Shown here in pieces: positions 57,550-64,000 of a DNA stretch of 64,000 bases. The DNA is taken from contig OX485809.1 of the NCBI GenBank assembly GCA_950295325.1, forward strand, positions 30,876,001 through 30,940,000, written 5' to 3'. Below the pieces are notes generated by a model. That model saw only the letters and a list, made by a program, of their open reading frames with translations, ran no database searches and had not been told where the DNA came from. The DNA is from Polytrichum commune (Eukaryota; Streptophyta; Polytrichopsida; Polytrichales; Polytrichaceae). The first letter of the stretch is position 1; every line of letters starts with the position of its first letter. The position numbers and the translations under genes are program-made.

Positions 57550-59635
57550 AGTATTTGCTCAACCTAGAACCGAGACTTCAAAATGTTTGATTCTAACCTG
57601 AAATGATGCCGACTAGACTTATATAAAGTGAGCACCCAATATATGAACTTAGAGCAGAGGCTTCAAATTGTTAGATTATAACCAGAAATGAGGCAAACTA
57701 GATATATAAAGCGAGCACCTGTAATTTGAACCTTGAAGCCGAGGCTTCAAAGTGTTAGATTCTAACCTGAAATGAGGCCAACTAGATTTATATAAAGTGA
57801 GCACCCGAAACCTCAACATAGAACCGAGGCTTCAAATTGTTAGATTATAACCTGAAATGAGGCCAACTACATATATATAAAGTGAGTTCCTGTAATTTGA
57901 AGCTTGAAGCCGAGGCTTCAAAATGTGACCCTCTTGACCTCAAAATGAAGGTTTCGGTCCTGAAACCCATATATTGGACAGCCACATAATGTGAGAACCT
58001 CGTATCTAAGCCTATAGGCCACTTTCAAAGACTTAGATTCTAACCTGAAATGAGGCCAACTAAATCAACATAAAGTGAGCACCTTTAATCTGAACCTAGA
58101 GCCGAGGCCTCTAATTGTTAGATTCTAACCTGAAATGTGGCCAACTAGACATATATAAAATGAGCACTTGAAATCTGAACCTAGAGCCGAGGCTTCAAAT
58201 TGGTTGATTCTGACCTGAAATGTGGCCAACTAGACTTATATAAAGTGAGCACCCGATATATGAGCTTAGAGCTGAGGCTTCCAATTGTTAGATTATAACC
58301 TGAAATGAGGCTAACTACATATATATAAAGTGAGCTTCTGTAATTTGAAGCTTGAAGCCGAGGCTTCAAAATGTGACCCTCTTGACCTCAAAATGAAGGT
58401 TTCGGTCCCGAAACCCATATATTGGACAGCCACATAATGTGAGAACCTCATATCTAAGCCTATAGGCCACTTTCAAAGACTTAGATTCTAACCTGAAATG
58501 AGGCCAACTAAAACAACATAGAGTGAGAACCTGAAATCTTAGCCTATAGCCAACCTTCAAATTCTAGATTCTAACCTGAAATAAGGCCAACTAAAACAAC
58601 GTAAAGTGAGCACCCTAAATCTGAACCTAGAGCCGAGGCCTCTAATTGTTAGATTCTAACCTGAAATGAGGCCAACTCTACATGTATAAAGCGAGAACCT
58701 GAAATCTCAAAGTAGAGCCGAGGCTTCAAAGTGTTATATTCTAACCTAAAATGAGGCCAACTAGAACAACATAAAGTGAGAGCACTTGAAATCTGAACCT
58801 AGAGCCTCGGCTTCAAAGCTTTAGATTATAACCTGAAATGAGGCCAACTAGATATATATAAAGTAAGCACCTGTAATTTGAACCTTGAAGCCGAGGCTTC
58901 AAGGTGTGACCCTCTAGACCTCAAAAGGAAGGTTTCGGTCCCGAAACCCATATATTGGACACCCACATAAAGTGAGAACCTGATATCTAAGCCTACAGGC
59001 CACTTTCAAAGACTTAGATTCTAACCTGAAATGAGGCCAACTAAAACAACATAAAGTGAGCACCTTTAATCTGAACGTAGAGCCGAGGCCTCTAATTGTT
59101 AGATTCTAACCTGAAATGAGGTCAACTAGATATATATGAAGTGAGCACCTTTAATTTGAACCTTGAAGCCGAGGCTTCAGGGTGTGACCCTCTTGACCTG
59201 AAAATGAAGGATTCGGTCCCGAAACCCATATATTGGACAGCCACATAATGTGAGAACTTGAAATCTAAACCGAAAGCCACTTTCAAAGAGTTAGATTCTA
59301 ACCTGAAATGAGGCCAGCTAAAATAACATAAAGTGAGCACCCGAAATATGAATTTAGAGTCGAGGCTTCATATTGTTAGATTCTAACCTGAAATGAGGCC
59401 ATGTAGACATATATAAAGTGAGCACTTGAAATATGAATTTAGAGCCGAGGCTTCATATTGTTAGATTCTAACCTGAAATGAGGCCACGTAGACATATATA
59501 AAGTGAGCACTTCAAATATGAATTAAGAGCCGAGGCTTCATATTGTTAGATTCTGACCTGAAATGAGGCCACGTAGACATATATAAAGTGAGCACTTGAA
59601 ATCTGAACTTAGAGCCGAGGCTTCAAAGTGTTGAT
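57550..59635 (-). repeat. Tandem array 3, opposite orientation
   Basis: Units read as reverse complements (TTCTAACCTGAAATGAGGCC, AGAGCCGAGGCTTCAA, TATAAAGTGAGCACC). More than twenty are present, with palindrome modules near 57950, 58400, 58937 and 59208 (some copies carry a mismatch). It occupies most of the 2.5-kb intron 57474-59979. Relative to the gene it is antisense to arrays 1 and 2. Confidence 0.92.
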
Positions 59636-59960
59636 ATGAATTTGAGCTTGACTGTGGGTTGAGGGAATCTGGTTTGGGGGTTAGGAGTTGATATTTGACT
59701 GATTATGATTTGAGTCTAAGGGTGGGTGAGGGAAGAGGGGATTCTGGTAGGGGGTAGATGTATAAAGTTTTGATTTTTCTAAGACTCTGAAATTGAAATG
59801 TAGGACTCGTAAGAGGTCTCTCGGCCCCGACACACTCTGTTTAGGGTCTAATATGTTGGTGATTTTGATATGAATTGAGCTTGACTGTGGGTTGAGGGAA
59901 TCTGGTTAGGGGTTAGGAGTTGATATGTGACTGAATTTGATTTGAGTCTAAGGGTGGCTG
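59632..59960 (+). repeat. ~95-bp direct duplication upstream of an exon
   Basis: A block beginning GATATGAATTTGAGCTTGAC with GTGGGTTGAGGGAATCTGGT and GATTTGAGTCTAAGGGTGG occurs at about 59632-59728 and again at about 59867-59958. It is the last intronic sequence before the 59980 exon. Confidence 0.8.
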
Positions 59961-61422
59961 GGGGTTGAGCTGGGTGCAGCACTCAAAAGACAAAATCCGG
60001 CACTACAAGGGTTCTCTGGAGGACCATCCCTGTTTGGACTTGATTCTTGCAGATATACCGGAAGGTCTTCCTGTTCCTGGCATATCAGACCCACCGTCGT
60101 CCATTCCCGCTTGGAATCAAGAATCGAAAGAGTGGTTACAACCACTCTTTGACTTTGCCGACGAACATCTGCACGACCACGGGGCAATTATTTTGTTTCA
60201 CCCTTTTCGCATGAGTACGAAGTCCAATATTCTTGGATATTGCAAATCGTATGGTTTTGCAATTCGGAAAGAGTGGTGGGGAATGAACCGCCTTCATCTC
60301 ACATCCCCATTAAATCCAGCATCAACTGTAAGATAAACCTTATGTCTTCTTGCTGATCACCGCATTCAGTTTCAATTTAATCCTTGAGGTAGTTCTGAGT
60401 ATAGACCCACCTAAGTATTATACTCATGCAGTTGTGTTGTTTACTTTGTAAACTAATGTTGTTCTTTATGTCTGGTACATTGTAGACCATGAGGTTCGGT
60501 ATTTCATTGGCGGTCAGGAGCGTGCCGGGGTCACCTGCATCGAAGTTTTCATTTCGCCTTGTCCCTGCATTGGATCCTTATGGGGTGGATGTTGCATGGG
60601 ATGATATTCTCCAGAACTTGGTCTCTCGTGAGGACCAGCTAACTAATGGATCCACACCATGGCGAGGGCCTCGTGAAAAATCCGTGCTTCTAATGCAAAT
60701 GCTAATTGAAGCATGTAGCTCCTGTGAGCCCAAAAGGGTGCCCACATTTAGTCTTAGACCCTTGAAACGTTAGTTGATGCACTTTGAAGTAGCATGTTAC
60801 TTCACAAAAATATAAAAAGAGTGAAATGTTAGTCTTAGAAGTACCATGTTGTAAGAGGCTAGGATGTGAGTTGTTATTGTGTTTTTACCTTCGGAAGGAT
60901 TTGAGTGAATGAGGATAGGTAAGGAGAACTTGGATTGAGTAGTTAGTGAGTAGGCTAGTACAAATGGATGGAGACAACCAAAGTGACTCAAGAGGCAAGT
61001 GCATTCGAATTGGGATGAATGGAGGATCACATGGAGCGCACAAGTGGACCACCTCATCATGGCCACTTAATGGGGAAGGCCCAAGGAAGAATGCAAGGTG
61101 GAGGATAAGCAAATTCTCAAAGCACCAATCAAATCACGAGTTAAGCATCGTGGTTTGAATTAAGTGGTGAGCGACGATTTGGGAAAGTAAGGGGAGAAAG
61201 TTATGGCGGCGGAAAGCGAAGGAGGTTAAGTTTGGGTTGAAGCATCCCAAGTTTGGTAAAGTGTGGTAGGTAGAAAGCCAAGGCTAGTTAAATGTTCGAA
61301 TTAGGATCCTTGTTGATCATTTGAGGGAGGAAGACTTAGAAGATAGGATTGGCGCCTACTAAGTAGGAGGAAATCTCAAGGGCTTATCGTGAGCCTTGAG
61401 GGTGCTCACCCCCTCAAGCTTA

Positions 61423-61430
61423 CTATATAA
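61423..61430 (+). promoter_or_regulatory. TATA box of the LTR promoter
   Basis: CTATATAATCCC is conserved at the same relative position in the LTR fragment at 39546. It is followed by a C/T-rich stretch (TCCCTCACTCATCCTCTCTT) typical of a plant LTR transcription start region. Confidence 0.55.
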
Positions 61431-61947
61431 TCCCTCATTCTTCCCTCACTCATCCTCTCTTTCCTTTGTGCTCCAAGGCACCCCACGAGTTATAAGTGTG
61501 GGTGTGGGAAGCCATATTGGAGCACATGTGTGTGCTTAGTTTTTAGTTTGAGAGCCAAGGCTTGTTAGCCTTGAAGAGGGCTTGACCTCTTGGTAGAATT
61601 AGTGTTGACGTGAAGGATTTTAAAGTTAATTCATGATTCCAATTTGTGGTACTTAAAGTTCATGTTTTGAATACACGTGGTTGCAAGTTCCATGTTTAAG
61701 AGTTGAGCACTTGATGTTGTGATGAGTGCAAAAATATACTTGTGTGGATTAGTTAGTCTTAGTGAAGTTAGGAAATTCTCTCTCCCCCTCTCCTCTCTAG
61801 GATTTTAGGATTTTAGGATTAGAGAAGAATTGTGTGATTAGAAAGGGGTTGTTAGTAGAATTAGGGAAATTAGGTAGGAAGATTAGTTAAGGGCTTGAAT
61901 AATTAGTGAGGTAGTTGGGGATTACAACTACAAAGTTGTGGGTTTAT

Positions 61948-62130
61948 GAAGGAGCTGGGTTTATGAAGGAGCTGGGTTTGTTTAGTTAGAAAGTAAAGAG
62001 CTGGGTTTATGAAGGACCTGGGTTTGTTTAGTTAGAAGCTAAGGAGCTGGGTTCATGAAGGAGCTGGGTTTATGAAGGAGCTGGGTTTGTTTAGTTAGAA
62101 GCTAAGAAGCTGGGTTTATGAAGGAGCTAG
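61948..62130 (+). repeat. Minisatellite inside the LTR
   Basis: The 18-bp word GAGCTGGGTTTATGAAG recurs eight or so times, in places separated by GTTTGTTTAGTTAGAAGCTA. Two nested periods (~18 and ~60 bp) result. It is non-coding. Confidence 0.85.
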
Positions 62131-62271
62131 TTAAATCCAAGACCACTTGAAGGGTGAACCTTGCACTATGGACTCATCCAAGTCCAAATCCAATACCGCG
62201 GAGGAATGTGAGCCCAAACCCACTACTCGGACTACGGACGCTTAAGGGTGGGGGGTTTGGCCTCACATAAT

Positions 62272-62289
62272 TGGTGCGTCCGCCGGGAG
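62272..62289 (+). promoter_or_regulatory. Primer binding site, tRNA-Gly type
   Basis: TGGTGCGTCCGCCGGGAG starts four bases after the LTR. It matches the complement of the 3' end of plant tRNA-Gly(UCC), as I recall it, with one mismatch (C for T at the tenth base). Confidence 0.6.
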
Positions 62290-64000
62290 CGAAGCGGAAG
62301 GTAGTTACAAGACTTGGAGGCGACTAGGAGACTTGGAGGCAACTAGGAAAAATTGGAGACACAAACTTGAGAGAAGGGAAGGAGCACCCGAAACTCGGTA
62401 AGTATTCTCTCTTTGGGTTACATTTGAATTCATTGTATTTCAACTATTCCTTGGAATGAATTGCATTGTCAATTACGCAAATTCATTTTGAGGAAGGAGC
62501 GCGGCGAAGGTACGTCCTCAACCTTTTTGGGGATTTGCTAAGAACTTAAAAGGAACTTATAACCGAGTAGCTCATTAAAACATTAGAGGGTAAATTCACC
62601 TTAGGACATTGAACTTTGACACTCACCTCGGGGTGAGTCTCAAAGTTTTGGGAGTTGTCATTTCATGCTCTAGATTAAATTAATATTTCACAAAGTTTAT
62701 GGTGTTGTTACATTGAGTCACGATTGAGGGGAGTGCTAACTCACAGGGGGATGCGATTGCTCAAGGTATGTTTATTTCTTCAAAGTGAACTCATTAACTA
62801 ATTAAGGAATGCCTTTTGTACTCGTGATTGTTGTTATCCGTTGTAGAGGGTAATTCCCAAATTGTGGATGGTGTGAGAAGTTGAAGGGTGAAGCCTCGAC
62901 TTTTAACATAATCTACTCGGAAGGTCACCCCCTCACAATCGGTATTGTGGTGAGTGTTAATTTGCGGGAAGGTGCGGAGGTGATGCTCCGACTTAACCAA
63001 AAAATTAACATGAACATGCCTATCCCCTATTGGGATTCTTTCACCTAAGTGGGCTTGCAGGTTCTTTTCCTCACCTCCTAAAAAAATTATAACCACACCA
63101 AAACAAGTGAAAATATTAAGAGGGGAATTGCTAGGATTATGTGTGGTCAAGTGAGGGTCGATCGATTCTTATGGAATGCAAGATAGGACTCGCTCACAAA
63201 AACCAAGTTTGATAGTAGGACTAGAGAAATCTACTCGAAAGAGGCGGTCCTCTAAAATCAGTGATAGATTAGAACAAGATAATGTTAGAATAGAGAGTTG
63301 TTTGAACGTCGAACCTAGGACTAGGTCAATTGTCGCGCACCTCTCCATGAGGAGTGCCCGAAACACCATGGGCACAAGGGGGACCCCGGAGTGACACCCG
63401 GGACTTGTGGCGCCATTGGTGAGACGGCCCAAGTGATCCTAGTGTGGGTGAGGGCCCCGGGCGTTGGGAACGCCTCCCACCCACAAAGACTAGGAGGCAT
63501 GAGGGTGAGGCCATGAGCTATGCGTAGCTCATGGCGTGGTGATTCTAGAATGCTCAAGATCACCTCAATCCGAGGTGTGAGCTAGGAGTTATGGCCATTT
63601 GAGTGGGGTGCTGTCCCGGGACAGCGCCCTGCTACAGCAGTGCCTGGGAGTGATTCCCGGGACTGCCAAGGTTCAAACAGGCATAACTTCCTCAAGACTT
63701 GCCCGAATGGGGCAAGCGAGGAGTCCATCGGCATGTACGTGAAGCGTAGATGAGGATGGAGTTGTTGGTTGTTATGATCAGACATCATACAAGGAAGTTA
63801 TGATGGTCTGAAGCTGCTGGGGGGGTTCTAGGCCCAGCAGCTAAGGGAAAATGTCCACTTGGCCCCAACTCTTGGTAGAGAGACAAGAGGTTGGTTGGCG
63901 GTGGGGTAGGGGCTCCGTGTAGAGTCCTAGAGGCTTATATGGGTGAGGTGGTGTGGCCTCACCCACCCGAGGCCGAACGGCAAGGCCTCCATGGGCTTTG
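62290..64000 (+). other. Retroelement leader, hairpin-rich, no gag seen
   Basis: This contains a 16-bp perfect palindrome GCTGTCCCGGGACAGC at 63610-63625. It also has an 11-bp stem GCCATGAGCTA/TAGCTCATGGC with a TGCG loop (63510-63535) and a 10-bp stem AGCTGCTGGG/CCCAGCAGCT (63812-63842). Open frames of 70-118 codons occur on both strands with no domain features. It is probably untranslated leader or a decayed gag region. Confidence 0.5.

Larger units (their letters stand above)
53520..60722 (+). pseudogene. ParB/Srx-like plus DNA methyltransferase-like gene, 3' truncated
   Basis: Exons by consensus and frame: 53520-54162, 54272-54416, 55795-55986, 56070-56288, 56425-56660, 56780-57473, 59980-60327 and 60486-60722. 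The first carries LMAMPMVRPTLASDLAKLEQ, then after a one-base shift near 53995 FVCDGNHRRQAW, the Gly-x-His-Arg signature of ParB/sulfiredoxin folds. The middle is acidic, then coiled-coil and Lys/Glu-rich (57048-57170). The end has LDLILADIPEG (position of the D-P-P-Y motif), GAIILFHPF and RGPREKSVLLMQMLIEACSS. That is the helix before the FxGxG AdoMet motif in N4/N6 methylases, so the order is beta-like. The gene then runs into an LTR at 60723. The 54272 exon ends in a TGA with no clear donor, so it may be two genes. The ATG may be at 53576 or further upstream. No biochemical activity is proven. Confidence 0.65.
60723..62267 (+). repeat. 5' LTR, 1545 bp
   Basis: It starts TGTGAGCCCAAAAG and ends GGCCTCACA, so the termini are TGTGAG/CTCACA inverted repeats. 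It shares long blocks with 39202-39765. It contains a TATA-like CTATATAA at 61423 and an internal minisatellite. Confidence 0.85.
60723..64000 (+). mobile_element. LTR retrotransposon, 5' part (runs off window)
   Basis: A 1545-bp LTR (60723-62267, TGTGAGCC to CCTCACA) is followed by a tRNA-Gly-like primer site and about 1.7 kb of leader. No gag or pol domain is readable before the window ends, so the superfamily is unknown. Insertion was into the methyltransferase-like coding sequence. The probable 5-bp target duplication on this side would be GCTCC (60718-60722), and its partner lies outside the window. A related, decayed LTR is at 39202. Confidence 0.82.

Noticed and set aside
57533..59340. 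Minus-strand frames in array 3 and matching plus-strand frames in array 1
   Set aside because: They contain the same repeated peptide (SWPHFRLES) from the tandem units, with no start context.
52080..59635. Arrays considered as a CRISPR-like locus
   Set aside because: Units are whole tandem repeats without unique spacers, in a plant nuclear genome. They are satellite-like.
1..64000. tRNA, rRNA or snRNA genes
   Set aside because: No cloverleaf with A and B boxes or rRNA-like block was recognised. A covariance-model scan was not possible.

Overview
This is nuclear DNA of a land plant, most likely a bryophyte. The evidence is one intact nuclear RBCS gene with a chloroplast transit peptide and plant GT-AG introns, a TIR-NB-LRR gene, and large amounts of plant-type transposable elements in AT-rich, gene-poor sequence. 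The moss or liverwort assignment is an inference from the RBCS protein, the TIR-type NLR and a 2OG-oxygenase family. A 200-N block at 17881-18080 is an assembly gap.

Layout. 1-19 kb has almost no recognisable genes. It holds degenerate tandem repeats, several MITEs with readable terminal inverted repeats, a seven-unit ~161-bp tandem array split by a hAT-like MITE, and a Tourist-like MITE with a TTA target duplication. 19.7-25.6 kb is a complete Ty1/copia element with identical 347-bp LTRs, a 5-bp target duplication, one unbroken gag-pol frame and a primer site matching the anticodon arm (not the 3' end) of initiator tRNA-Met. RBCS lies at 28.3-29.0 kb and is the only clearly healthy housekeeping gene. 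A decayed 2OG-Fe(II) oxygenase lies at 30.6-32.0 kb. A second full hAT-like MITE lies at 33.6-34.2 kb. A TIR-NB-LRR pseudogene on the minus strand fills 36.1-42.5 kb. It carries a nonsense codon, several frameshifts and a 1.87-kb TIR element inserted in its NB-ARC exon with an 8-bp target duplication.

The most unusual part is 48.4-60.7 kb. A MULE-like transposase gene (zinc finger, DDE-like core, SWIM finger) runs leftwards. A multi-exon gene runs rightwards and joins a ParB/sulfiredoxin-like domain to an N4/N6 DNA-methyltransferase-like domain. The space between them and two large introns of the methyltransferase gene are filled with one family of tandem repeats built from alternating ~84-bp and ~130-bp units. 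The arrays at 52.1-53.4 and 54.5-55.7 kb point one way and the array at 57.5-59.6 kb points the other, so a transcript could fold back on itself. The long units carry a palindrome that shows compensatory changes. The methyltransferase is cut at its C-terminal AdoMet-binding region by an LTR retrotransposon with a 1545-bp LTR (60723-62267). That element's internal part, starting with a tRNA-Gly-like primer site and a hairpin-rich leader, runs off the right edge.

Overall, one housekeeping photosynthesis gene sits among decayed accessory genes (NLR, 2OG oxygenase, methyltransferase) and transposons of at least five types: copia, a long-LTR retroelement, hAT-like, Harbinger-like and MULE-like. 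Exon boundaries given here are read from splice consensus and frame continuity, not from transcripts.
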